DNA of 64,000 nucleotides from the NCBI GenBank assembly GCA_037892765.1, contig JBBKBW010000006.1; one strand, given 5' to 3'. The notes below the pieces were generated by a model, which saw only the letters and a program-made list of their open reading frames with translations, was not told the DNA's origin and ran no database searches. This stretch comes from Clostridium_AQ sp900552125. Lineage in GTDB: Bacteria > Bacillota_I > Bacilli_A > Erysipelotrichales > Erysipelotrichaceae. The stretch's first letter is position 1. Every line of letters begins with the position of its first letter. Both the position numbers and the translations under genes were made by a program. This document shows, one piece after another, positions 33,272 to 41,550 of this stretch.

Positions 33272-34156
33272 TTAATCAAAATCCAACACTGAAAGGTATT
33301 TTTCTCCACCATCTGGCGCAATTGTCACGATTTTCTTTCCTGGATAACGCAAAGATAAACGTTTTGCAAGCGCAATGTTTGCACCTGAACTAATTCCAAC
33401 TAAAATACCTGTTTCTTTCGCAAAACGAACTGTTTCAAAAATAGCTTCCTGATCAGAAATCAGCAATATATCATCCGCAAGTTCTCTATTGAAGTTTGCA
33501 GGAACAAAATTAGCTCCAATTCCTTGAATCTTATGAGGGCCAGCCTCACGTCCACTTAAGATAGCACTCTTTTCTGGTTCACCAGCGATGCATAAAATAT
33601 CAGGATTATGTTCTTTCAAGCGTTTAGATACACCTGTGAATGTTCCTCCTGTACCAATACCTGCCACAAAAATATCAACATCAGGTAACTGTTCCAGAAT
33701 TTCTTTTCCTGTAGTTTCATAATGCATATTAGGATTGTCTGGATTATCAAACTGTGATAAACAGCGATAATTGGAATGTTCATTCAATAAACGTTCCATT
33801 TCTTCCATAGCACCCTTCATGCCTTTACTTCCTGGTGTTAAAACCAGAGTTGCCCCATAAGCTTTAATCAGCTGACGACGTTCCATACTCATTGTTTCAG
33901 GCATAATAATGATTACCGGTATATGATACACCGCCCCAAGCATTGCCAAAGCAACTCCTGTATTTCCGCTTGTTGCTTCTACCAATACAGTATCTGATGT
34001 AATTTCTTTTCTTTCCATCGCTTTTTCAAGCATTCCTAATACAGCACGGTCTTTTACACTGCCCCCAATATTATATTTTTCAAGTTTCACGTAAACATTT
34101 GTATTCTCTACATGATATAAAGGTGTATTACCAATTAATTTGATTGTTTCTTTCAT
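33272..34156 (-). CDS. cysK: Cysteine synthase (O-acetylserine sulfhydrylase)
   Basis: A 294-aa PLP enzyme that makes cysteine from O-acetylserine and sulfide. 'IGNTPLYHV' opens the protein, 'KLEKYNIGGSVKDRAVLGML' (near 30-50) holds the PLP lysine, 'EATSGNTGVALA' (near 63-75) binds substrate, and 'GIGTGGTFTGVSKRLK' (near 170-185) binds the phosphate. The start at 34156 follows GGAAGGAG. It is coupled to cysE, with which it forms the cysteine synthase pathway pair. Confidence 0.93.
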   Translation of the reverse strand: MKETIKLIGNTPLYHVENTNVYVKLEKYNIGGSVKDRAVLGMLEKAMERKEITSDTVLVEATSGNTGVALAMLGAVYHIPVIIIMPETMSMERRQLIKAYGATLVLTPGSKGMKGAMEEMERLLNEHSNYRCLSQFDNPDNPNMHYETTGKEILEQLPDVDIFVAGIGTGGTFTGVSKRLKEHNPDILCIAGEPEKSAILSGREAGPHKIQGIGANFVPANFNRELADDILLISDQEAIFETVRFAKETGILVGISSGANIALAKRLSLRYPGKKIVTIAPDGGEKYLSVLDFD

Positions 34157-34275
34157 GTTATTTTCTCCTTCCATCATCAATTATGATGATTATATATCAT
34201 AGTATATCTTTTTTTACTGAAAAAAGACACTAAAACAATCTATAAATTTCGAAATTCTATCTAATCCTTGTCTTA

Positions 34276-34637
34276 TTATAGTTTTTTCCATGTCTTCCCA
34301 TCATCTTCACTACGATATATATGTTCTGCATGATTCTTATCTATACCGCTCATATACAAAGCATCTTCTTGGTATAATGGCCCTAGAAAATAGGATATAT
34401 TTTCATCAACCTTGATCTTTTCTATTGTTTTTCCTCCATGACTTCGATAAATACATCCCTCATCATTACTTGTATAAAAACCCATATGCTCATCAATCTT
34501 ATTCATGTGAAAGAAATATGGCTGTTTATCTTCCATACCAGACTGAAAGAAGTAAGTATCCCAGGCAGACATTTCATATACTCTCTCATCCCAGGTTTTT
34601 CCTTGTGTTGAACTATAAACTCTCTCCCTAGTACTAT
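34276..34637 (-). pseudogene. Truncated Asp-box (BNR/sialidase-type repeat) gene fragment
   Basis: The frame ends at 34276 and reads back to about 34637 without a start supported by a ribosome binding site; a TAA lies just before. It contains two Asp-box motifs, 'SSTQGKTWDE' and, at the end, 'RSEDDGKTWKKL', typical of beta-propeller blades in secreted proteins. An ATG at 34572 would give 98 aa but would cut off the first motif. It appears to be the last two blades of a lost larger gene with no signal peptide. Confidence 0.6.
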
Positions 34638-34688
34638 CATATCTAAATTTATATTAACATAAAGTAATAGAGTAACACAAAATAAAAA

Positions 34689-34721
34689 AACGAAATGACT
34701 TTTATTAGAAGTTATTTCGTT
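34689..34721 (-). terminator. Terminator after the manganese catalase gene
   Basis: AACGAAAT (34689-34696) pairs with ATTTCGTT (34714-34721), extended by an AACTT/AAGT-like inner stem. A T-run follows on the minus strand. Confidence 0.75.
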
Positions 34722-34727
34722 ACATAC

Positions 34728-35423
34728 TTATTTCTTAGATTTTGATTTCTTTGAATCTTTAGCATTTGCCATTTTCACTGGTTTTGGATCTGGATCATCA
34801 AAATAGCGTCCGGGTTTCGATAAGTCAAAATATAAACGGCTATCTTCGCTTAATCCAAAGTTTTTATTACTTCCTTCATCAGTCAGTTTATTCAACGCTT
34901 CACATAATAATGCATTATGTGCTTCTTCACGTTCCAATAAAAACATGATTGTTTCTTTTACATATTTATCATCAATCTGACGATATAAATATTCATAAAC
35001 CACTTTTGCACGCTGTTCACTGGCAATATCTGCTAGTAAATCCGCAACTAAATCTCCTGTTACGGTAACATAATCAGCAGTCCAAGGATGTCCGCTGGAA
35101 TTGATCAAGGCAGGATTTAATCCAAATGTCGTCATAGTTTCAATTTCACCTGCTGATACTTGTGTATGATCTACTTCATGACCATTTAATAAATTGATTG
35201 TTTCTGCCACCATTTCCATATGACTCAATTCTTCACTGCCGATATCCAATAGTAAATCTTTAAATACTGGATCCTTTGCGCGAAAGCTCTGTGATAAATA
35301 CTGCATTGCGGCTTTTACTTCTCCATTGCAGCCTCCAAGCTGTTCCTGCATTAAAACTGCATATTGCGGATTTGGTTTTTCTACTTTTACTGCTCGTAAT
35401 AATTTTTTCTTATGTTCAAACAT
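34728..35423 (-). CDS. Manganese catalase family protein
   Basis: A 231-aa four-helix-bundle dimanganese protein that disproportionates H2O2. The ligand set is visible at the expected spacing: Glu35 (in 'GCNGEVKAAM'), Glu65 and His68 (in 'SEELSHME'), Glu136 (in 'ASEQRAK') and His169 (in 'REEAHNALL'). The C-terminal tail is lysine/serine-rich. It is shorter than stand-alone catalases and close to spore coat CotJC-type proteins. With spo0A in the window, either a vegetative peroxide or spore role is possible. Confidence 0.9.
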   Translation of the reverse strand: MFEHKKKLLRAVKVEKPNPQYAVLMQEQLGGCNGEVKAAMQYLSQSFRAKDPVFKDLLLDIGSEELSHMEMVAETINLLNGHEVDHTQVSAGEIETMTTFGLNPALINSSGHPWTADYVTVTGDLVADLLADIASEQRAKVVYEYLYRQIDDKYVKETIMFLLEREEAHNALLCEALNKLTDEGSNKNFGLSEDSRLYFDLSKPGRYFDDPDPKPVKMANAKDSKKSKSKK

Positions 35424-35480
35424 AGTTCCACTCCTTTTTCATCCTTAGTATGGGAAAAAGTGAAACCTTTATACATCATT

Positions 35481-35993
35481 CTAGACTTCCATTTCTTTAT
35501 ATTCTCTTCCAAGTTCTGCATAATGCAGTGCATTTTCTTTTATTTCTTCTACTTGAGCTGCATTTACCTGTTTAATGATTTTGGCAGGACATCCTACCAC
35601 AAGACTATTTTCTGGAATAATCTGTCCCTGTGTTACTACTGCGCCAGCTCCGATAATACTATGCTTTCCTATTACTGCTTCATTTAAAATAATTGCACCC
35701 ATACCAATCAATACTTCATCTTCAATGATACAGCCATGTAATATAGCATTATGGCCTACGGTTACACATTTTCCTATTTTTAGTTCATGTCCAGGGTCTG
35801 TATGTAATGTACAATTATCTTGTATGTTACTATTTTCACCGATAAAGATCGCATCTTTATCTCCACGTACTACCGTATGAAAGAAAACACTACTGCCTTT
35901 TTCTAAAGTTACATCACCAATAATCGTTGCGTTTTTAGAAAGATAACTATCTTCCGCAATAACTGGCTTTTTACCTCTATAAGCTATGATCAT
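35481..35993 (-). CDS. Gamma-carbonic anhydrase family protein (YrdA-like)
   Basis: A 170-aa left-handed beta-helix protein of hexapeptide repeats. 'VFFHTVVRGDKDAIFIGENSNIQDNCTLHTDPGHELKIGKCVTVGHNAILHGC' (about 35-90) supplies the three metal-binding His positions (HTD, GHN, LHG). These are the family's zinc/iron ligands. Members rarely show carbonic anhydrase activity in vitro. It is followed by a separate GNAT gene transcribed the same way, 15 bases upstream. Confidence 0.92.
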   Translation of the reverse strand: MIIAYRGKKPVIAEDSYLSKNATIIGDVTLEKGSSVFFHTVVRGDKDAIFIGENSNIQDNCTLHTDPGHELKIGKCVTVGHNAILHGCIIEDEVLIGMGAIILNEAVIGKHSIIGAGAVVTQGQIIPENSLVVGCPAKIIKQVNAAQVEEIKENALHYAELGREYKEMEV

Positions 35994-36008
35994 AACTACA
36001 CCTCTCTC

Positions 36009-36509
36009 TTACTTTTTTATCCTTGTTAAATAATGATCATCTGTTTCATGATGAATATATGCCCCATTATGAAGCTGAACCTGTAAAGAAGCTTTATTGG
36101 TCTTAAAGCATTCAAGATAAATTTCATCTTCCGGAATTATTTTTCTTGCGACATATAAAACCAGACTCAATCCTTTAGATGCATAACCTTTACCTCTATA
36201 TTCAGGTGAAATACCATAACCGATATGTCCTGGACCATCTCTTAAAAATTCATTCAGGTAATGGCGAAAATTAAATATTCCTACATACTTTTCATCATCA
36301 TTTATTAAGATATATACTGTATCCGGCACAAAGCCTTTCTGTAGGTTTCTGCTTTTAGAGTTTTCTGCTTTAGCACAAACGTAATCTATAAATTTTTCAA
36401 ATGTATATCCATAGGCATTATTCACAAAACCATTTTCCTCTTTAGGAAAGGTATTAAATAAAGCATACGATTGTTTTAAGTCTGTATTCCATAATTCAAC
36501 TATACGCAT
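36009..36509 (-). CDS. GNAT family N-acetyltransferase
   Basis: A 166-aa acetyl-CoA-dependent acetyltransferase. 'DKYVGIFNFRHYLNEFLRDGPGHIGYGISPEYRGKGYASKGLSLVL' (near 73-120) includes the acetyl-CoA pyrophosphate loop 'RGKGYA'. 'CFKTNKASLQVQLHNGAYIHHE' is the usual C-terminal part. The acceptor is unknown. It lies next to the gamma-carbonic anhydrase gene with a short gap, so the two are probably co-transcribed. Confidence 0.88.
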   Translation of the reverse strand: MRIVELWNTDLKQSYALFNTFPKEENGFVNNAYGYTFEKFIDYVCAKAENSKSRNLQKGFVPDTVYILINDDEKYVGIFNFRHYLNEFLRDGPGHIGYGISPEYRGKGYASKGLSLVLYVARKIIPEDEIYLECFKTNKASLQVQLHNGAYIHHETDDHYLTRIKK

Positions 36510-36537
36510 AACTCCAACTCCTTTTGTATATCATAAC

Positions 36538-36563
36538 AAAAGGCATAGAAATTTTCCATGCCT
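36538..36563 (-). terminator. Terminator of the feo operon
   Basis: AGGCAT (36541-36546) pairs with ATGCCT (36558-36563); inner bases AGAAA/TTTTC add pairing, and T residues follow on the minus strand. Confidence 0.65.
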
Positions 36564-36569
36564 ATTTTA

Positions 36570-36761
36570 TTATTCAGATGTCGAATCATTATGATGATCT
36601 TTTTTATAATCTTCATAAAAGTTAGAGAAAGCAGAACAGCTGGAACAATCACTTTGACAACTGCCACACTGTGAATCTTTATTTTTAGGTCTAGTAAGAT
36701 ACACGATTATAGCTAATATAAGCAATACGATCGCAATCACTAGAATATCCGCAAAGTTCAT
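36570..36761 (-). CDS. FeoB-associated Cys-rich membrane protein
   Basis: A 63-aa protein with one N-terminal membrane segment (about residues 4-24), then a cysteine motif 'CGSCQSDCSSC' near 32-42 and an acidic/His tail. This small family is found beside feoB in Firmicutes and is thought to assist ferrous iron uptake, though its action is not proven. It lies 48 bases downstream of feoB and ahead of the operon terminator. Confidence 0.88.
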   Translation of the reverse strand: MNFADILVIAIVLLILAIIVYLTRPKNKDSQCGSCQSDCSSCSAFSNFYEDYKKDHHNDSTSE

Positions 36762-36809
36762 AAACTCACTTCCTTATATACATCAATCTATGCAATATAC
36801 TAAAATATG

Positions 36810-38825
36810 TTAAAAGAATAGTGATCCAATCTGAAATACAATAAACGCAACTATATAAGCAGTTACAGTCTGATAAGCTGCCGCAAGTAATGCCTGTTTC
36901 ATGGAGCCCAATTCTCTTCTTGTAGCCGCAAAAGCTGCCACACATGGCATATATAATACAGTAAAACATAAATAAGCAAGGGCAGAAACAGGTGTAAAGA
37001 TAGACTGTAAAGCTGCACTTAATCCTGCATCACTAGAAGTCTGTGTCAGCACACTTAGCGTTGAAACAACACTTTCTTTTGCGGTAATTCCTGTTACTAA
37101 AGCTGTACTTGCTCGCCAATCATGGAAACCTAATGGCGCAAAGATATGTGAAATGAAGGTTCCAATGCTAGCTAATATGGAATCCTGTGAATCACTTACT
37201 GCAGTAAAGGAAAGATCATAGCTCTGTAAGAACCAGATAACAATACTAGCCACAAAGATAATAGTAAAGGCTTTACGCATGAAGTCTTTTGCCTTTTCCC
37301 ACATATGTAGAACTACACTTTTCGCACTTGGTATACGATAAGCCGGCAATTCCATAACGAATGGAATACTATCACCCTTAAATAATGTATTTTTCAATAA
37401 CAGTGCAGAAATAATTGCTACAAGTATACCAATGATATAAACACTGATTAATACAAGAGCTGTATGTTCAGGAAAGAATGCTGCTGTAATCATTCCATAT
37501 ATTGGAAGTTTAGCACTACAGGACATAAATGGCGTAACAATAATTGTCATCTTACGATCACGTTCACTGCTTAACGTACGAGCTGACATGATTGCAGGCA
37601 CACTACATCCAAAACCTATTAACATAGGTACAAAACTTCTACCGGATAACCCTATTTTTCTTAACAGTTTATCCATAACAAAAGCTACACGTGCCATATA
37701 TCCGCTATCTTCCAGTAATGACAAGAAGAAAAACAATGTCACAATGACTGGTAGGAAAGATAAGACACTGCCTACTCCATTACAAACTCCATCAATCAAC
37801 AAGGCATGGAGCCATTCACTAACCCCTAAAGATGTCAGTAAGTTCGATAAACCATCTGTCGCATAAGCAATTCCTTCTTCTAATAATGCCTGCATATTTC
37901 CACCTATTGGTCCAAATGTCAAATAGAAGATACATAGCATAATTAAAATAAAGATAGGAATACCAAAATATTTATGAGTCAAGATACGATCGATTTTCTC
38001 ACTGCGAGCCTGTGCTGTTGATACATTCTTTTTAACTACACAATCTGCTACCACTTCTTCTATAAAAGAATAACGCATATCTGCTAATGCCGCTTCACGA
38101 TCCGTCTGTAAGGCATCTTCCATGCTTTTTACGATTTTTTCAATAATATCAATATCATCATTGTGCAGCTGTAGCTCTTTTCGCATTGGCTCATCTCCTT
38201 CTACAAGTTTAGTAGAAGCAAAACGAGTTGGTACACCTGCTTCTTTCGCATGATCTTCAATAATATGCGCTATGGAATGTATTGCACGATGTACTTCTCC
38301 TTGGCAGAAATCCAGATTCACTGCCTGTTCCTGATTTTTAACCTGTTTTTTCACTACATGAATCAGATCTTCAATTCCCTCATTTTTACTTGCGGAAATT
38401 GGCACAACTGGGATACGAAGAGCTTTACTTAATTTCTCAACATCAATACTATTCCCGCTTGCAATTACTTCATCCATCATATTTAACGCAATTACCATCG
38501 GAGTCTGTAATTCCATTAATTGTAAAGACAAGTATAAATTACGTTCTATATTCGTCGCATCAACGATATTGATAATAAGATCAGGATGATCTTTTAAAAT
38601 AAAATCTCTTGTGACTACTTCTTCACTTGTATATGGTGATAATGAATAAATACCAGGTAAATCAACTAAAGATGCTTCTTTAAATGATTTGATCTTCCCC
38701 ATTTTCTTTTCAACGGTAACACCAGGAAAATTCCCAACATGCTGATTACTGCCAGTCAAGCGATTAAATAAGGTTGTTTTCCCGCAGTTCTGATTTCCTG
38801 CTAATGCGATTAATACTTCTTTCAT
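36810..38825 (-). CDS. feoB: Ferrous iron transport protein FeoB
   Basis: A 671-aa Fe(II) transporter. The N-terminal G domain has 'GNQNCGKTTLFN' (G1, residues 10-21), 'GVTVEKKMG' (G2), 'DLPGIYSL' (G3), 'NMMDE' (G4) and 'SASKNEG' (G5). A helical GDI domain follows, then from about residue 285 the membrane part, with two Gate motifs including 'FVPMLIGFGCSVPAIMSARTL'. The usual G1 is GNPNCGKTT; here Gln replaces Pro. It overlaps feoA by one base. Confidence 0.95.
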   Translation of the reverse strand: MKEVLIALAGNQNCGKTTLFNRLTGSNQHVGNFPGVTVEKKMGKIKSFKEASLVDLPGIYSLSPYTSEEVVTRDFILKDHPDLIINIVDATNIERNLYLSLQLMELQTPMVIALNMMDEVIASGNSIDVEKLSKALRIPVVPISASKNEGIEDLIHVVKKQVKNQEQAVNLDFCQGEVHRAIHSIAHIIEDHAKEAGVPTRFASTKLVEGDEPMRKELQLHNDDIDIIEKIVKSMEDALQTDREAALADMRYSFIEEVVADCVVKKNVSTAQARSEKIDRILTHKYFGIPIFILIMLCIFYLTFGPIGGNMQALLEEGIAYATDGLSNLLTSLGVSEWLHALLIDGVCNGVGSVLSFLPVIVTLFFFLSLLEDSGYMARVAFVMDKLLRKIGLSGRSFVPMLIGFGCSVPAIMSARTLSSERDRKMTIIVTPFMSCSAKLPIYGMITAAFFPEHTALVLISVYIIGILVAIISALLLKNTLFKGDSIPFVMELPAYRIPSAKSVVLHMWEKAKDFMRKAFTIIFVASIVIWFLQSYDLSFTAVSDSQDSILASIGTFISHIFAPLGFHDWRASTALVTGITAKESVVSTLSVLTQTSSDAGLSAALQSIFTPVSALAYLCFTVLYMPCVAAFAATRRELGSMKQALLAAAYQTVTAYIVAFIVFQIGSLFF

Positions 38826-39058
38826 TACTCATTCTCCAATTCAACTTCGATATTTGCAGCATCTTCTAAACGTAAAGTTAAGACATACCCGCGTAAACTT
38901 AACTCCATCGGATCACCCATAGGTGCAACTTTATTCACAAAAACTTTTGTACGTGGCGTTAGCCCCATATCTAATAAACGTCTGCGTAGAGCTCCCTTTC
39001 CGCCTACACTTTTTATAACTCCGCCATTCCCTGGCTGTATATGATTTAATGTTGTCAT
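38825..39058 (-). CDS. feoA: Ferrous iron transport protein FeoA
   Basis: A 77-aa SH3-like protein that partners FeoB on the cytoplasmic side. 'GVIKSVGGKGALRRRLLDMGLTPRTKVFVNKVAPMGDPMELSLRGYVLTLR' covers the whole domain. A TATAAT-like box occurs in the 110-base upstream gap. I did not find a confident Fur box there, although Fur control would be usual. Confidence 0.93.
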   Translation of the reverse strand: MTTLNHIQPGNGGVIKSVGGKGALRRRLLDMGLTPRTKVFVNKVAPMGDPMELSLRGYVLTLRLEDAANIEVELENE

Positions 39059-39155
39059 AATCTCCCAGCTTTCTAAATGTTAACCTTATATAAGTTCCAT
39101 AAATATAATACTCTAAATCCTTACTTTGTCAATGCTATTCGTTTTGTCAGAATAT

Positions 39156-39179
39156 AAAAAAACAGGATTTTCTCCTGTT
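39156..39179 (-). terminator. Terminator after the DnaJ-like gene
   Basis: AACAGGA (39161-39167) pairs with TCCTGTT (39173-39179), followed by a T-run on the minus strand. The gene's last codons fall inside the stem. Confidence 0.8.
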
Positions 39180-39786
39180 AACAACAAATAAAATATGGAA
39201 AACAGCCTCCACCTAAACACATATTACAAATCATGATCTGACAGCATAGATTCTGCATATTTCCCCCATATGGACTTTGCATTCTCTGATAACGCATTCT
39301 GCCATTCTGCATTGTTGCGTAAAGCTGACGATACTGTGGATTGCTAGGATTCATCTCACATGCTTTTTCAGCTGCCTCCATAGCCGCAATCTGATTTCCT
39401 AAACTATAATTACAGATTGCATATAAATAATACCAGGAAGCATCTCTTTGTGAAATATTTTCTAATACATGAAGAGCTTCTCTAAAATGACCGGCATTGA
39501 TATAATTCACCGCTGCCTGATAATCATTGCTGAAGGAACTTTGTGAGTAACCCTGATATCCTTGATATCCCTGGTAGCCCTGAGAATTCTGCCATGAAGC
39601 ATTTCCATGTTTTTTATAATCAAGAGCCTGCTGATAAGCATTCTGAATCTGTTTAAACTTTTCTTCAGCTCCAGGATCCTTATTAACATCTGGATGATAT
39701 TTCTTAGCTAATTTACGATAAGCTTGTTTAATCTCATCTTCACTTGCATCTCTTGATATTCCTAATATCTTAAATGGATCGTCCAT
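39178..39786 (-). CDS. J-domain protein with TPR-like and Cys-rich C-terminus
   Basis: A 202-aa protein. The J domain occupies about residues 1-65 with the HPD motif in 'KKYHPDVNKD'. A repeated 'GYQ' tract (about 72-82) follows. Next is a TPR-like helical region ('AAVNYINAGHFREALHVLENI', 'YYLYAICNYSLGNQIAAMEAAEKACEMNP'). The tail is hydrophobic and cysteine-rich ('NLCCQIMICNMCLGGG', then 'FICC'). J proteins stimulate the ATPase of Hsp70. It overlaps the DUF5685 gene, a conserved pairing in gut Firmicutes; the client is unknown. Confidence 0.82.
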   Translation of the reverse strand: MDDPFKILGISRDASEDEIKQAYRKLAKKYHPDVNKDPGAEEKFKQIQNAYQQALDYKKHGNASWQNSQGYQGYQGYQGYSQSSFSNDYQAAVNYINAGHFREALHVLENISQRDASWYYLYAICNYSLGNQIAAMEAAEKACEMNPSNPQYRQLYATMQNGRMRYQRMQSPYGGNMQNLCCQIMICNMCLGGGCFPYFICC

Positions 39787-40615
39787 CTTCTTCACCCGTT
39801 CTTTTCTTTCTAATCATTTCATATTTGGCCCAAACACCAGAATAAATAATATTTCTTAATATATCAGCATATTTAAGTATTGGCAAGGTTTCGAATGCAT
39901 CAGCACTGCGTGCTATCATCATCTCTAATATTACTTTGACACGTTCATCAAAATGTTCATCATCTTTTCTGCTTGAAAAGGGATTAAACTGATTTTCTTT
40001 TATATCTTTTTCTATATCATCATAAGCATCCATGATATAGATGAATCTACCTAAATAATCTCCCATTTCATATAACACATCATACCACTCATCCTTGCGA
40101 TATGTTAGTATTTCTGCCATCATAATTCCAGTTAGATTCGCCAGCTGATCTAAATCCTGACATTGATTCTTTTCTAACATCTCTGTTTTTTGTAACGCTT
40201 CTTTTATACGCTGGATTTTTTCAGAATATTGTTTTTCCAAATCCTGCATTGGTTTTTTTAACATACGCATCATGGAACGTGCCTGCATGCGACGTTCATC
40301 TTTCCAATCATCTTCGCATTTTAAGTATGTTAATACAATAGTCATATCCGCTGCATACTGAATGTACTCATTTATCTGCTTTTGATGTTTTTGAAAAGGA
40401 TGCACAATACATCGTTCTGTAACTATTTCTTCTTTTGGTTCATATAAACCGCTTAATAATATTGCTAAAAAAGTTAAATCATAATTTAGTGTAATCTGTC
40501 CTCTTCTTCCAAATCGTTCATGTAATGTTCTACATAAGCCGCAATAGAAAGATTGATACAGATCATAATCTTTTATCTTTAACTCTGGTTTATTGACTAC
40601 AATGTATCCAAACAT
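39770..40615 (-). CDS. DUF5685 family protein
   Basis: A 281-aa largely helical protein. The N-terminus 'MFGYIVVNKPELKIKDYDLYQSFYCGLCRTLHERFGRRGQITLNYDLTFLAIL' region (residues 1-53, with the CGLC cysteine pair) is the family signature. 'YIMDAYDDIEKDIKENQFNPF' occurs near 190-212. The DxxxD spacing resembles trans-isoprenyl synthase-like helical folds, but function is not established. It overlaps the J-domain gene by 17 bases. Confidence 0.8.
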   Translation of the reverse strand: MFGYIVVNKPELKIKDYDLYQSFYCGLCRTLHERFGRRGQITLNYDLTFLAILLSGLYEPKEEIVTERCIVHPFQKHQKQINEYIQYAADMTIVLTYLKCEDDWKDERRMQARSMMRMLKKPMQDLEKQYSEKIQRIKEALQKTEMLEKNQCQDLDQLANLTGIMMAEILTYRKDEWYDVLYEMGDYLGRFIYIMDAYDDIEKDIKENQFNPFSSRKDDEHFDERVKVILEMMIARSADAFETLPILKYADILRNIIYSGVWAKYEMIRKKRTGEEDGRSI

Positions 40616-40715
40616 ATACTTCCCTGCCTTTATTAAAAAGCCTTATGTGTCTAGTTTACGCTTATTGTTTTCGAATTTCAAGTAAAGATTCAAGGATAAC
40701 ATAATAACACATACT

Positions 40716-41471
40716 TTATTTTACTGTGTGATGACGCACAAAGCAATAAGAAACATCATCAGATAATTTTTCATCAAATTGATAACCTAAACGAGAAAAT
40801 TGCTTCACTTCTTCAAAGGTTTGAATATTATTCTCTGCCAGCCAGCGTACCATTTCCCCTCTTGCCATTTTCACATAGACTCCTTTTTCTCTACATTTTC
40901 CCTGCTCCTCTTCTAGAAAATAACAGGTTACACAATGCACATCCTTCTGTAGAAATCGCTTTACAGCTTTTCCATACTGTTTACTGGATAAATCCAAGAT
41001 CTGTTTATCTTCTAATGTGATATTCTGATAAATGGTATCTTTCCAAAAATCATATAAACTATGACAAAACGATGTATGAAAAGGACTATCTAGTTCTAAT
41101 CGATAGGGTACAATTCCATCAAAAGGAGTTAATATGCCATAAAAAGCAGAAAGGATACGTAAATGCTTTTGAACATATGCAAAACATTCATCTGTAAATA
41201 CATCAGGTGCCATATATTTATATTGAATACCATCAAAGGCCAATAAAGCAGGAACGACATTATGATATAAATCCATTTGCTGATAAGAATCATATGTCCA
41301 CTCTGCAATACTATTACTACAAGAAAGCATCTTCTTACATTCTTCCTTTGATTTTTTCTTTAATTCAGCCAACAACTGTTCTGTTTTATTAATAAATATA
41401 GGCATTTGCCTAGCATCCATATAATCAATAATTGGTCGTATTTTCTTTGCTGGTGCAATCATTATCATCAT
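40716..41471 (-). CDS. yaaA: YaaA family protein (peroxide stress/DNA-binding)
   Basis: A 251-aa YaaA/DUF328 protein. 'MIMIAPAKKI' at the N-terminus, 'LLAFDGIQYKYM' (near 80-90), 'ILSAFYGILTPFDGIVPYRLEL' (near 108-130) and 'VYVKMARGEMVRWLAENNI' near the C-terminus match the family. In Escherichia coli YaaA lowers free iron during H2O2 stress and binds DNA. Several ATGs lie at the start; the first, after GGTGAT, is used. It stands alone, near but not clearly joined to clpB. Confidence 0.88.
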   Translation of the reverse strand: MMIMIAPAKKIRPIIDYMDARQMPIFINKTEQLLAELKKKSKEECKKMLSCSNSIAEWTYDSYQQMDLYHNVVPALLAFDGIQYKYMAPDVFTDECFAYVQKHLRILSAFYGILTPFDGIVPYRLELDSPFHTSFCHSLYDFWKDTIYQNITLEDKQILDLSSKQYGKAVKRFLQKDVHCVTCYFLEEEQGKCREKGVYVKMARGEMVRWLAENNIQTFEEVKQFSRLGYQFDEKLSDDVSYCFVRHHTVK

Positions 41472-41519
41472 TATATATCACCTGAGTTACAATAGCATAT
41501 TTTTTCATAAAAAGAAAGA

Positions 41520-41544
41520 GAAGCATGCCATATTGACACGCTTC
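41520..41544 (-). terminator. Terminator after clpB
   Basis: GAAGCATG (41520-41527) pairs with CACGCTTC (41537-41544) with one G-T pair; a T-rich run follows on the minus strand. Confidence 0.7.
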
Positions 41545-41550
41545 CCAAGT

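Noticed and set aside
34157..34275. T-box or other cysteine riboswitch before cysK
   Set aside because: The upstream gap is only about 120 bases, with no T-box motif or terminator/antiterminator pair seen.
36766..36969. Cys-rich 67-residue frame on the minus strand within the feoB 3' end
   Set aside because: It lies inside feoB in another frame, has no ribosome site, and its cysteines come from chance codon overlap.
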